The notes beneath the pieces were generated by a model. That model was not told the DNA's origin. It saw nothing but the letters and a program-made list of their open reading frames with translations, and did no database searches. From Wenjunlia tyrosinilytica (GTDB lineage Bacteria; Actinomycetota; Actinomycetes; Streptomycetales; Streptomycetaceae): DNA of 64,000 nt. A program made the translations under genes and the position numbers. How positions within the stretch are numbered: position 1 is the first letter of the stretch; each line of letters opens with the position of its first letter. This document shows, in pieces, positions 50,192-58,903 of this stretch. The DNA is taken from NCBI RefSeq assembly GCF_014646055.1, contig NZ_BMMS01000026.1:1-64000 (forward strand). The letters run 5' to 3'.

Positions 50192-50548
50192 GCCGGCCGC
50201 CTCCGAGCCGGTCATCCGAGTCGGCCGCCTGAGCCGGCCGCCGGGCCTCGTTCCGCCGTCGGCGCGTCCGTCCAACGGCCCGCGGTCCGGGGCCCCATGG
50301 CCGCCCGGTTGGGCCAACTCCCCGGCCCACCAGGGCTGTCATCACTACTGGCAATTCTTGTCATGACGCCTTGACTGAAGTTGACATCGCGTCTAGTGTC
50401 GCCTGTGACGTCAGGGTGTGTCGTCGGGCCGCCCCGGCTGTACGCAGCGGCCGCCTCCGGCGTGCCGCCGCACGACGTGCGCGCACCGCGGCACCTCTCA
50501 CTCGCATCTCATCCGCAGCTCAACTGCTGATCCAACTGGAGGGCGGAA
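50192..50548. other. Upstream region of the mbtH-dpg operon
   Basis: 357 bp with no gene. It holds the fourth copy of the repeat promoter (50337-50399), then a 149-bp leader. Confidence 0.7.
50337..50399 (+). promoter_or_regulatory. SARP-type promoter of the mbtH-dpgABC operon
   Basis: TGTCAT at 50337 and 50359 (22 bp apart); the third position (50381) is TTGACA. The -10 element TAGTGT (50394-50399) starts 7 nt later. The geometry is identical to that of the three other cluster promoters. Confidence 0.7.
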
Positions 50549-50755
50549 GTGTCCAATCCGTTCGAGGACGACTCGGCCGAGTACAAGGTTCTGATCAACG
50601 ACGAGGGCCAGCATTCCCTCTGGCCGGCGTTCGCCCGGGTGCCGGACGGCTGGACCGTGGCCCTCGACGACTCTTCCCGGCAGGACTGCCTGGGATACAT
50701 CGAAGAGCACTGGACCGATCTGCGCCCCTTGAGCCTCATCGCCGCCAGTTCCTGA
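50549..50755 (+). CDS. MbtH-like protein
   Basis: 68 residues with the full family pattern: NPFEDD at the start, VLINDEGQHSLWPAFARVPDGW and the C-terminal CLGYIEEHWTDLRP. MbtH-like proteins bind NRPS adenylation domains and are often needed for their solubility and activity. GTG 50549 follows GGCGGAA. It heads the Dpg operon rather than the NRPS operon, but both share the same promoter type. It probably serves the aromatic-residue A domains. Confidence 0.95.
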   Translation: MSNPFEDDSAEYKVLINDEGQHSLWPAFARVPDGWTVALDDSSRQDCLGYIEEHWTDLRPLSLIAASS

Positions 50756-50813
50756 CGGCCGGCCGACGACCACATGCCTGCTTTCCGGCAGCAGATGCAC
50801 CGAGGTGCGCAGC

Positions 50814-51884
50814 GTGATCACTGATGTGCGAACTCCGTCCCCTCGTCTGATGGGGCTGGGCACGGCGAATCCCGCGACCAGCTATTCGCAGGAGGACATC
50901 CTGCGGATCTTCGGGATCAAGGACCCGCGGGTCACCTCCCTCTTCCTCAACAGCCATATCGACCGGCGGCATCTGCACCTTCCGCCGTTGGACCCGGACG
51001 GCTCGCCACGAGTGGAGACACAGGGCGAGCTTCTGCTCAAGCACCGGACCGACGGGATCGAACTCGCCGCGCAGGCGCTCCAGTCCTGCCTCAAGGACAT
51101 GGGCGCCGATCTCGGGGAGGTCGGCTACCTGTGCTGTGTCACGTCCACGGGAATGCTGACGCCGGGATTCAGCGCGCTCCTCATCAAGGAACTCGGGCTG
51201 CCGGTCACCTGCGGTCGGCTGGATGTCGTGGGCATGGGGTGCAACGCCGGACTCAACGGCCTCAATCCCACGGCCGCGTGGGCGAGCAGCAACCCGGGCC
51301 GGCTGGCGGTCATGATCTGCGTGGAGGCGTGTTCCGCCGCGTACGTCTTCGACGGGACCCTGCGGACAGCGGTGGTCAACGGCCTGTTCGGTGACGGCGC
51401 CGCAGCCGTCGGCGTCATCGCCGCCGACAGCCCGGCCGCCGAGGGGCCCGCGGTGCTCAAGTTCAGCAGCCGTATCATCCCGGACGCGGTCGAGGCCATG
51501 CGCTACGACTGGGACGAGGTCCACGGCAAGTTCAGCTTCTTCATCGACCGCGATGTGCCGTACGTCGTCGGTGCGCACGCCGAGGAGGCGGTCGCCAACC
51601 TGCTGCGGGGAACCGGTCTTCGGCGCAGCGACATCACCCACTGGATCGTGCACTCCGGCGGCAAGAAGGTCATCGACGCGGTCAAGATCAACCTTGGGTT
51701 GGCCTCGTACGACCTGCGGCACACCTCATCGGTGCTCAGGGACTACGGGAATCTCTCCAGCGGATCGTTTCTCTTCTCCTACCAGCGGCTCATGGCGGAG
51801 GAGGTCGCCCGGCCCGGCGACTACGGAGTGCTGATGACCATGGGGCCGGGTTCCACGATCGAGACAGCACTCGTCCAGTGGTAG
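50814..51884 (+). CDS. dpgA: DpgA, type III polyketide synthase for 3,5-dihydroxyphenylacetyl-CoA
   Basis: 356 residues. Chalcone-synthase fold: catalytic Cys in VEACSAAYVF, His in WIVHSGGKKVID and Asn in LRDYGNLSSGSF are all present. DpgA condenses four malonyl-CoA into the 3,5-dihydroxyphenylacetic acid skeleton. GTG 50814 is preferred because CGAGGTG lies seven bases upstream; GTG 50805 is in the same frame. It is 58 bp after mbtH and overlaps the next gene. With DpgB and DpgC it makes the Dpg precursor for the NRPS. Confidence 0.95.
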   Translation: MITDVRTPSPRLMGLGTANPATSYSQEDILRIFGIKDPRVTSLFLNSHIDRRHLHLPPLDPDGSPRVETQGELLLKHRTDGIELAAQALQSCLKDMGADLGEVGYLCCVTSTGMLTPGFSALLIKELGLPVTCGRLDVVGMGCNAGLNGLNPTAAWASSNPGRLAVMICVEACSAAYVFDGTLRTAVVNGLFGDGAAAVGVIAADSPAAEGPAVLKFSSRIIPDAVEAMRYDWDEVHGKFSFFIDRDVPYVVGAHAEEAVANLLRGTGLRRSDITHWIVHSGGKKVIDAVKINLGLASYDLRHTSSVLRDYGNLSSGSFLFSYQRLMAEEVARPGDYGVLMTMGPGSTIETALVQW

Positions 51885-52603
51885 CAAACTCCCTCGAACG
51901 AATATCAGGGCGGGCGAATCATCTGATGGCAATTCACCAGGAGACCGACTTCACCGTCGAGATCCGCAGCGCCGACATCCTTGAGGCTTCCACGGTCCGC
52001 AGGATCGCCGAGATCTGCGACCGCGTGGAGGACGCCCGGACCGGTGATGTCCTGCTGGTGCAGGTGCGTGGCGACGACGGCGGTGACACGGGGCATCCGC
52101 GCTCGCGCGACCTCGACATCCATCTCGTCAACAAGTGGGAGCGGGCGCTGCGCAGGCTGGAGCGGCTGCCTGTGGCGACGGTGGCAGTCGCCACAGGTGA
52201 GTGCGCTGGTCCGGCCGCCGAGGTCCTGCTGACGACGGACTACCGTGTGGCGGCTCCGGACCTGGTGCTGCGGCTGCCCTCCTCGGGCGGCGCTCCCTGG
52301 CCCGGCATGGCGCTGTTCCGTCTGGCGACCCAGATCGGGGTCCACCGGGCACGTCGGTCCGCGCTGTTCGGCGCCGCGACAACAGCCGAGAAGGCACTCG
52401 CCCTCGGGCTCGTCGACGAGATCACCGACGATCCCGAGGAGGCCGTCGGCGTCGCCGTGAAGAACTTCCAGGGCGCCCGGGCCGGCGACATCTCGGTGCG
52501 CAGGCGACTGCTGATGGACGCCATGAGCTCGACCTTCGAGGACGCGCTCGGCTCCCATCTGGCCGCGTGCGACCGGGCCCTGCGTCCCGCCGGGCAGCTC
52601 TGA
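51878..52603 (+). CDS. dpgB: DpgB, enoyl-CoA hydratase-family helper of DpgA
   Basis: 241 residues. The stretch LDIHLVNKWERALRRLERL and the crotonase-like VATGECAGPAAEVLLTTDYR with RLPSSGGAPWPGMALFRLA identify DpgB rather than DpgD. DpgB speeds dehydration/aromatisation of the DpgA product. The GTG at 51878 overlaps the dpgA stop; ATG 51926 is an alternative start with a better-looking N-terminus. The usual fourth gene, dpgD, is not found between this gene and dpgC or anywhere else in the window. Confidence 0.9.
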   Translation: MVANSLERISGRANHLMAIHQETDFTVEIRSADILEASTVRRIAEICDRVEDARTGDVLLVQVRGDDGGDTGHPRSRDLDIHLVNKWERALRRLERLPVATVAVATGECAGPAAEVLLTTDYRVAAPDLVLRLPSSGGAPWPGMALFRLATQIGVHRARRSALFGAATTAEKALALGLVDEITDDPEEAVGVAVKNFQGARAGDISVRRRLLMDAMSSTFEDALGSHLAACDRALRPAGQL

Positions 52604-52642
52604 ACAAGCGGACACCACTGCGACCGGACGGGGATCAAGGCA

Positions 52643-53977
52643 ATGTCACCACCCACTGGAGCCAACGCCCCGCTCCTGACCGGGGACTTCACCGCGGACA
52701 CCGCGGCGGTCGGCGCACAGCTGAGCACCGCGCGGGAGCAGTTGGCCGAACTGCCCCCGCGCCGGGAGCGATCACCCGAGCAGCACACCCTGGGGGAAGC
52801 GGTCCTCGACCGCGCGAGGGCCGCCCGGCTCGGCTTCGTCCGAGCGCACGGGCAAAGGCTCCACGACGAACTCACCGACGCGGGGCGTACGGCGCCGCGG
52901 CTGCCCGAACTGGCCTTCGGGGCAGCCGATCTGCTCCCCGGGCTGGCCCCCACTCGTGAGGTGATCGCCGCCGAGCGGCGCAGGATCCAGCCGGACAAGG
53001 AGGGGCACGAGGTCGACCAGGGCATTCTGTTCTGGGGTCTGCTGCGTGCGCGAGTGGCCGGCTCCCGGCTCATGGACGCCATGCGCCGGCCGACGCCCAG
53101 GGCACTGGCCGCACTCGAGGAGTTCCGCCGCGCGGGTGCCGCGGAGCTCGGCACGGTCACCGTGGAGCGCCGGGACGGAATCGGCCATGTCACGGTCCAC
53201 AATGTGAGCTGCCTGAACGCCGAGGACAACGCCCTCGCCGACGACTTCGAGACCGCCGTCGACCTTGTCCTGCTCGATGACAGCGTGCATGTGGGGGTCG
53301 TGCGCGGGGCCCGGATGACGCACCCCCGCTACGCGGGACGGCGGGTGTTCAACTCCGGCATCAATCTGACTCAGCTGTACAACGGGCAGATCTCCTTGGT
53401 CGATTTCCTGCTCCGCCGCGAACTCGGCTACATCAACAAGATCCTGCGCGGAATCCGCACCGAGGCCGGTGACCCCGCCGCTCCCGACGAGTGCGTCGAA
53501 AAGCCCTGGGTCGCCGCCGTCGACACCCACGCCATCGGCGGTGGAATGCAGCTGCTCCTCGTGTTCGACCATGTGATCGCCGAGACCGGGGCGTATTTCA
53601 CCCTGCCCGCGGTCCAGGAGGGCATCGTCCCGGGAGCGGCCAACTTCCGGCTGAGCCGCGTGGTCGGGCACCGCCTCGCCCGCCGGATCATCCTGGGCGG
53701 CAGGAAGGTCCGGGCAGCGGACCCCGAGGCCCTGCTGATCTGCGACGAGGTGGTCGAGCCCGGGCGGATGGACAAGGCGGTGCGGTCCGCCGCCGAGCGC
53801 CTGGACAACCCTTCGGTGGCCGGCAACCGCCGGATGCTCACCGTCGCGGACGAGCCCGCCGAACGCTTCCGTGAGTACATGGCCGAGTTCTCCCTGGAAC
53901 AGTCCCGCCGCCTCTACAGCCGCGATGTGATGGACAACCTGGAGAGGACCTGGATCAGCCGCGCACAGCGGCGCTGA
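52643..53977 (+). CDS. dpgC: DpgC, cofactor-free dioxygenase forming 3,5-dihydroxyphenylglyoxylate
   Basis: 444 residues. N-terminal helical region, then a crotonase domain from about residue 170: VTVHNVSCLNAEDNALADDF, HAIGGGMQLLLVFDHVIAE, and LPAVQEGIVPGAANFRLSR. This is the DpgC pattern. The enzyme oxidises 3,5-dihydroxyphenylacetyl-CoA with O2 and no metal or organic cofactor, releasing CoA and the glyoxylate. The aminotransferase downstream then gives Dpg. The spacing of 39 bp from dpgB keeps it in the operon. Confidence 0.95.
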   Translation: MSPPTGANAPLLTGDFTADTAAVGAQLSTAREQLAELPPRRERSPEQHTLGEAVLDRARAARLGFVRAHGQRLHDELTDAGRTAPRLPELAFGAADLLPGLAPTREVIAAERRRIQPDKEGHEVDQGILFWGLLRARVAGSRLMDAMRRPTPRALAALEEFRRAGAAELGTVTVERRDGIGHVTVHNVSCLNAEDNALADDFETAVDLVLLDDSVHVGVVRGARMTHPRYAGRRVFNSGINLTQLYNGQISLVDFLLRRELGYINKILRGIRTEAGDPAAPDECVEKPWVAAVDTHAIGGGMQLLLVFDHVIAETGAYFTLPAVQEGIVPGAANFRLSRVVGHRLARRIILGGRKVRAADPEALLICDEVVEPGRMDKAVRSAAERLDNPSVAGNRRMLTVADEPAERFREYMAEFSLEQSRRLYSRDVMDNLERTWISRAQRR

Positions 53978-54025
53978 CCTCGGCCGGGCACCCGGCGTCT
54001 CAAAACTTTCGTGAAGGGCGTGAAC

Positions 54026-55390
54026 ATGGCCGATCATTCGGTGCTTTCCCGGGAAGCCGTACTCGAGATCGACCGGTCGGCGCTGCATGCCGCCGTCGCC
54101 GATCCCGTCATGGAGTCGGTGACCTTCCTGACCGAGGTGATGTCGAAGTTCCCCGACGCCGTCTCGTTCGCACCCGGTGCGCCGCATGAGAGCTTCTTCG
54201 GCAGCGTGGACATCGCACGCCACATCGAGAGCTATGTCGGGTACCTGTGCCGGGAGCGGGGGCTGACCCGGGCCCAGGCCGAGCGGCGGGTCTTCCAGTA
54301 CGGGGCCACGCCCGGTCAGATCAACGAGCTGGTGGCGCGGGCGCTGCGCACCGACGAGGGCATTGACGTCCCGCCCGAGGCGGTGGTGGTCACCGTGGGC
54401 TGCCAGGAGGCCATCTTCATCACCCTGCGCGCCCTGCACGCCGGCCCCGAGGACGTCCTCCTCGTGGCCGACCCCTGCTACGTCGGAGTCGTCGGCGCCG
54501 CACGCCTGCTGGGCATCGAGATCCGGGGTGTCGAGCAGCCGGCGGACGGGTTCGACGTGGCCGCGCTGCACCGCGAGTGCCTGGCCGTCCGCGCGGAGGG
54601 CAAGCGTCCCAGGGCCCTGTACCTGGTGCCGGACTTCTCCAACCCCTCCGGTGCGCGGCTCGACCTGGACGCCAGGAAGGCCCTGCTCGAGGCAGCGGCC
54701 GAAGAGGATCTGGTGATCCTGGAGGACAACCCGTACGGCTTCACCGCGGCGCAGGGAACGCGCCTGCCCACCCTGAAGGCACTGGACCGCAACCGCCGAG
54801 TCGTCTACCTGGGCACCTTCGCCAAGGTGTGCCTGCCCGGAGCCCGAGTCGGTTTCGCGGTGGCCGACCAGCAGGTGCGCGGGCCAGGTGAGCGGCCACG
54901 TCTGCTGGCAGCCGAACTCGCGGCGGTCAAGAGCATGGTCACGGTGAACACCTCCCCGATCGGCCAGGCGGTCATCGGCGGCATGCTGGTCGAGTCCGGG
55001 GGCTCGCTGCAGGCGATGATCCGGGAGAAGTCCGAGTTCTACCAGCGCAATCTGAAGCTGCTGATCGACGCCCTGGAACGGCACTTCCCACCAGATGCGC
55101 GGGCCAGGGAGGGGATCCACTGGGAAACACCGGAGGGCGGGTTCTTCCTGGTCATGACGCTTCCCTTCACCGCGGACGACGCGATGGTGGAAGTGTCCGC
55201 CCGCGACTTCGGCGTCCTGTGGACCCCCATGAGCCACTTCTTCGTCGGCGGGAGCGGAGGACTGCGGCAGATACGGCTGTCGCTGAGCTATCTGGACGAC
55301 GATCGGATGGAAGAGGGCGCCGCCCGGCTGGCGGCGTTCGTCCGAAGCCGGACCGAGACCCGGAACTGCCTTGTCACCACGTCGGGATAG
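54026..55390 (+). CDS. Dpg/Hpg aminotransferase (HpgT/PgaT-like)
   Basis: 454 residues from ATG 54026 (GAAGGG eight bases upstream; GTG 54011 also possible). Fold-type I aminotransferase of the MocR/2-aminoadipate type: FQYGATPGQINELVARAL, VGCQEAIFITLRAL, DFSNPSGARLDLDAR, ILEDNPYGF and YLGTFAKVCLPGARVGF with the PLP lysine. Enzymes of this group in glycopeptide pathways convert 3,5-dihydroxyphenylglyoxylate (and 4-hydroxy analogues) to the (S)-arylglycine. No hydroxymandelate synthase or oxidase is in the window, so Dpg is the only arylglycine fully supported. It ends the operon and, probably, the cluster. Confidence 0.9.
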   Translation: MADHSVLSREAVLEIDRSALHAAVADPVMESVTFLTEVMSKFPDAVSFAPGAPHESFFGSVDIARHIESYVGYLCRERGLTRAQAERRVFQYGATPGQINELVARALRTDEGIDVPPEAVVVTVGCQEAIFITLRALHAGPEDVLLVADPCYVGVVGAARLLGIEIRGVEQPADGFDVAALHRECLAVRAEGKRPRALYLVPDFSNPSGARLDLDARKALLEAAAEEDLVILEDNPYGFTAAQGTRLPTLKALDRNRRVVYLGTFAKVCLPGARVGFAVADQQVRGPGERPRLLAAELAAVKSMVTVNTSPIGQAVIGGMLVESGGSLQAMIREKSEFYQRNLKLLIDALERHFPPDARAREGIHWETPEGGFFLVMTLPFTADDAMVEVSARDFGVLWTPMSHFFVGGSGGLRQIRLSLSYLDDDRMEEGAARLAAFVRSRTETRNCLVTTSG

Positions 55391-55417
55391 TCCGGGAACC
55401 CGCCGCGGGCCCCCGGA
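55391..55417. terminator. Hairpin after the Dpg operon
   Basis: TCCGGG (55391-55396) and CCCGGA (55412-55417) flank an inner CCCG/CGGG stem immediately after the aminotransferase stop, between convergent genes. Confidence 0.5.
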
Positions 55418-55570
55418 CCGGACGGAGCGCTCGCACATGCCTGGCTCCCCGTGCGGCCGCCCCGGGGCGGGTCCGCGCTCATACCCCCCGCCACCGCGTC
55501 GTCAGCTGTCGGTCGGCGGGTCCGTCCACCCGCGCCGGGTCGTACGGCTGATGGGTTCCGGGGATGCTGG

Positions 55571-57007
55571 TCACCGGGGAACGTGTCTTCGGTCGTCCAG
55601 GGTCCGTCCGCCCCACCCGCTGATGTCCAGCTCCTCCAGGGTGCGGATGTCCCACACGCTGGTGAGCAGGTCGCCGCTGGGCTCGGGCTGGACCGGCCAT
55701 CGCGTCACCCCGCTCAGGCGCAGGACACGAAGGCTGGGGAGCCTGGCCAGTTCGGGAAGCCGCCGCAGGTGGGCCGACAGCGACCCTCGAAGGTCCAGTT
55801 CCTCCAGCGAGGTCATCGCGATCAGCTCGTCGGGGATCTCCGACAGGAAGATGCCCGACAGGTCCAGGGACCGCAGGCCGGACAGCCGTGTGACGACCCA
55901 GGGGAAGTCCACCGGCGAGCCCGGCTGCCGCGGGCACATGCTCGCCAGGTCCAGCGTTCGCAGTGCCTGGAGCCCGGCGATGGAGTCGGGCAGGGGGCAT
56001 GTCAGCCGGGCCGCGCGCAGCACCTCGAGGCGGGAGAGGTCGCCCAACTCGTCGGGCAGGGCCTCGAAGCGGTTTCCGGAGATGTCGAGGACACGCAGGT
56101 TGCGCAGTCGGCCGATGGCCTCGGGCAGCCGGGTCAGACCCATCCCGGAGATGTCCAGTTCCTCCAGCGCGGTCAGCTCACCGATGTGGTCGTCGAGGAT
56201 GCCCGGATCGTTGTCGCCGGCCAGTGAGAGGTAGCGCAGATGACGGAACGCGAGCAGCGGCGCGGGCGCCTTGCCCGGTGTGTGCTCGGGGAGTTGGGGC
56301 TCGGTGGCCTCGACGGCGCCCGGCGGCGGGGGGCCGAGTGACTTCAGCACCCTCAGCCCGCGCGGCTGGATGCCCGGACGCAGGATCGGCTCTCCGGCAC
56401 GCAGTGTCCGGCTGATCCGGTGCTCGTCGACCTGACCCTTGTCGAGCAGTTCCGGCAGCACGATGTCGGCCAGCTCATCGGCGGTGAAGTCGACCGGGCA
56501 ACTGGTCCGGCAGGGGTCCGCGGCGACCACGGCTTCCGGCCGCGCGGCGAAGGACATGGTGAAGAACAGTGTGTTGACCACGATCTGAGCGCGGGTACGC
56601 CCCTTGACCACGAGGCGTCCCCGGTCCTGTCCGTGGTGGCCCTGGATACGGCCGGCGACGACGAGATCGCCGCCCACGACGACGTTCGGGCAGCCGGAGA
56701 GCAGCACATTGCGGGCCCGCAGGTTCCCGGTGACGAGGAAGAAGCCACCACTGCCCTCGTCCCACCAGTCGAGGTCCGCGTCGATGGTCAGATCCCCGTC
56801 GACGATCACGTCGTAGGGGATCCGGTGGGAGTCGGCCTCCGGCGCCAGGTTGCCCGCGATGCGCAGGCCGCCCCGGTAGAGCCGGACCTCCCGCTCGCCG
56901 GTGAAGTCCTGGTCGGGGCACTCGGCGCCGGTGGACAGGCCGAACCGGTCGAGTGCCTCCGTGACGGGCACCTTTTCCCAAGTGGACGTCAGCTGCTCGA
57001 AAGACAT
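55571..57007 (-). CDS. Leucine-rich-repeat protein with beta-helix-like N-terminal domain
   Basis: 478 residues; ATG 57007. Residues about 60-150 alternate short hydrophobic strands and turns (YDVIVDGDLTIDAD, GNLRARNVLLSG, VVVGGDLVVAG, GRLVVKGRTRAQIVVN), like a bactofilin-type or pentapeptide-like beta-helix. Residues 255-470 hold about nine LRR units (LEELDISGMGLTRLPEAIG, LRNLRVLDISGNRFEALP and similar). No signal peptide or enzyme motif is seen. LRR proteins are infrequent in Streptomyces and usually bind proteins. Whether it belongs to the peptide cluster is unclear: it is convergent with the Dpg operon and lacks the repeat promoter. Confidence 0.75.
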   Translation of the reverse strand: MSFEQLTSTWEKVPVTEALDRFGLSTGAECPDQDFTGEREVRLYRGGLRIAGNLAPEADSHRIPYDVIVDGDLTIDADLDWWDEGSGGFFLVTGNLRARNVLLSGCPNVVVGGDLVVAGRIQGHHGQDRGRLVVKGRTRAQIVVNTLFFTMSFAARPEAVVAADPCRTSCPVDFTADELADIVLPELLDKGQVDEHRISRTLRAGEPILRPGIQPRGLRVLKSLGPPPPGAVEATEPQLPEHTPGKAPAPLLAFRHLRYLSLAGDNDPGILDDHIGELTALEELDISGMGLTRLPEAIGRLRNLRVLDISGNRFEALPDELGDLSRLEVLRAARLTCPLPDSIAGLQALRTLDLASMCPRQPGSPVDFPWVVTRLSGLRSLDLSGIFLSEIPDELIAMTSLEELDLRGSLSAHLRRLPELARLPSLRVLRLSGVTRWPVQPEPSGDLLTSVWDIRTLEELDISGWGGRTLDDRRHVPR

Positions 57008-58209
57008 GTTCCCTCACGTTCTGTGGTCCGGGCTGTCCGGAGCACGCACGGCGTCGCCGTGTCGAGCCTCCGGCCAGTGGAGCGGGCACACCTGACAGCC
57101 TTGCTGTGTTGCGGGCGGTCGACGCGCGCCGGTTGATGCGCGTAGAACCAAGCTGGCAGGGTCGTTCAGGGTGGGGGACGGGCATCCGCGGGCTTCGCGG
57201 CAGGGGGCATCGGGCACCTTCACGTTCACGGGCGGCAGCGGGTGGCGGCTCAGCAGCGGTCGGACGGTTGGGGAGGGGCGACGACCCGCGGGCGTCGCCT
57301 GGCCGACTTGGGACGAATCGGGCCTGGACGGGACCGTGGGAACCGCGTGGGCCGACCGGACGGCCGGGCTCGGCGCGGGCCGCCCGACCCGGCGGGCAGC
57401 CGTACCACGGTGGAGCGACCAGGGGCGCGCTGAACTTCCGGGCCGCGTCCGGGGGCCGGTGGATCCCTTCCGGGATCCCGGTCGTGAGTGTCCCGGCCGT
57501 CGGATTCTCGCGGGTGGCCTCAGAGTCGGGAACGGGGACCCGTCGAGGCCGTCGGAGGCGAGGTACACGCCGTGACCGGCGCCGGGGGCGTCGGCGCGCC
57601 TCCCGCCGGGCAGCGCCCGTCGAAGGCGCCGTCCAGCGCGAAACCCCGAGCGTCGGGGACGGTCACCGCAGTCTCGTCGGACGGCATGGGAACTGCTCCT
57701 GTACGTCGTGTCGTTCGGTCTGGCGACCTGTGAAGGAGTCGCCCGCCGCCGCGGCGGGGACCGTGCGGCTCGGGCGTTCGGTACCAACTCCGTTCTGAGC
57801 AAGGGCATTTGAGTGTCCGAACTCGAACCACCCTGCAACACAACACCGGCGTAGGCATCGGTAGAACTACGTAATCGCTCGAGGCCGGAACTTGCCGCGC
57901 TCGACCGGACGGGTCCGTTCCGCCTGGTCATGGGCGTGACACCCGCGGATTCGAGGGACTTCCCCAGCGCAAGGCCCCTTGACAGGGCCGCAGGGCGGTG
58001 TCCTCCGAAGAAGCCGCGGTCGGCGCTCGTCGGCGCCCGTACGGCGAGTGGTCCGGTGCTCGGCGGAGCGCCGCCCGCGGTGCGCCCCGCCGCCGTAGTC
58101 GGGGCACCGCGGTCCGTCTATCCTCTGGGGGCCCTGACTCGCACATCCGAAGGAGCAGCCGAGTTGACCTGTAGCCTTTGCCGATTTCCCTCGGTCGTAC
58201 GCTGATCGC
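57008..58209. other. 1.2-kb region without a convincing gene
   Basis: Several overlapping open frames exist, but their products are Arg/Pro/Ser-rich and no family is recognised. A short minus-strand frame (57520-57687) is listed separately. The region must hold the LRR gene promoter at its left end and the Lrp gene promoter at its right end. It may contain decayed sequence. Confidence 0.5.
57520..57687 (-). CDS. Possible 55-residue ORF or remnant
   Basis: ATG 57687 follows a good AGGAGC site by six bases. The product starts MPSDETAVTVPDARGFALDG and turns Pro/Thr-rich. A neighbouring frame continues with protein-like sequence (DAPGAGHGVYLASDGLDG), so this may be the front of a frameshifted gene. 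No family recognised. Confidence 0.25.
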   Translation of the reverse strand: MPSDETAVTVPDARGFALDGAFDGRCPAGGAPTPPAPVTACTSPPTASTGPRSRL

Positions 58210-58671
58210 GTGACGGACCTCATCGAATTGGACGCATCCGACAGGATCCTGATCCGCCGGCTTCAGGACGATGGCCGGGCCTCCTACACCGACCTCGGCC
58301 GTGAGGTGGGCATGTCGGCTCCGGCCGTCCGCGCCCGCGTCCGGCGGCTGGTGGACAGCGGAGTGCTGCAGATCGCGGCGGTGACCAACCCGCTCGCGCT
58401 CGGCCTGCCCGTCATGGCGCTGATCGGCATCAAGGTCGACCGGCACCCCAGAGAGATCACCGAGGCGCTCGGTGACATCGACAATGTGATCTACCTCGTC
58501 GCGACAGCAGGCTCGTTCGACCTGTTCGCCGAAGTGGTGTGCCGGTCGATGGACGAACTGTCGACCGTCATCAACGACGGTATCCGTGCCATCCCCGGCG
58601 TGAGGGAGGCCGAGTCGTTCCCGTACTTCGGCATCCATGTCCACCGCTTCGACTGGGATGTCCCGGACTGA
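58210..58671 (+). CDS. Lrp/AsnC-family regulator
   Basis: 153 residues. Helix-turn-helix in residues 8-55 (LDASDRILIRRLQDDGRASY, VGMSAPAVRARVRRLVDSG) followed by the RAM ligand-binding domain (IKVDRHPREITEALGDI, GSFDLFAEVVCRSMDELS). Lrp/AsnC proteins sense amino acids and act on amino-acid metabolism or on peptide-antibiotic genes. It stands alone, about 230 bp before the LAL regulator. A link to the peptide cluster is possible but not shown by any shared site. Confidence 0.92.
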   Translation: MTDLIELDASDRILIRRLQDDGRASYTDLGREVGMSAPAVRARVRRLVDSGVLQIAAVTNPLALGLPVMALIGIKVDRHPREITEALGDIDNVIYLVATAGSFDLFAEVVCRSMDELSTVINDGIRAIPGVREAESFPYFGIHVHRFDWDVPD

Positions 58672-58903
58672 AGCGTTTCCCGGCCGCGGCGCGCCGCCGT
58701 CCCAGCACAGCACAATCTGAAGCCCGGAAGGGATCTCTCTTCAAGTTCTGAAGTAGAGTCCCCCATCCCCCTTCAGTGTCGTACCATTCGAACCGTTGGC
58801 CGCCAACAGCCGCCAACGGAGGCGAACGTCTGCCACAGGGGTGCGCGTCCAACGGTCCCCCCAGGGGCAGAAAGCCTGGGGGATGCGACCGGGGGGAGCG
58901 CAT

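Noticed and set aside
51878..52603. DpgD instead of DpgB
   Set aside because: The LVNKWERALRRLERL stretch and overall pattern fit DpgB, and the gene directly follows dpgA as dpgB does elsewhere.
54026..55390. MocR-type transcription factor
   Set aside because: The PLP domain is complete but there is no N-terminal GntR helix-turn-helix, and the gene lies in the Dpg operon.
57014..57931. 305-codon minus-strand frame after the LRR gene
   Set aside because: Low-complexity Arg/Ser/Pro product, no good ribosome site, no motif. Kept only as gene-poor DNA, with a possible 55-codon piece inside.
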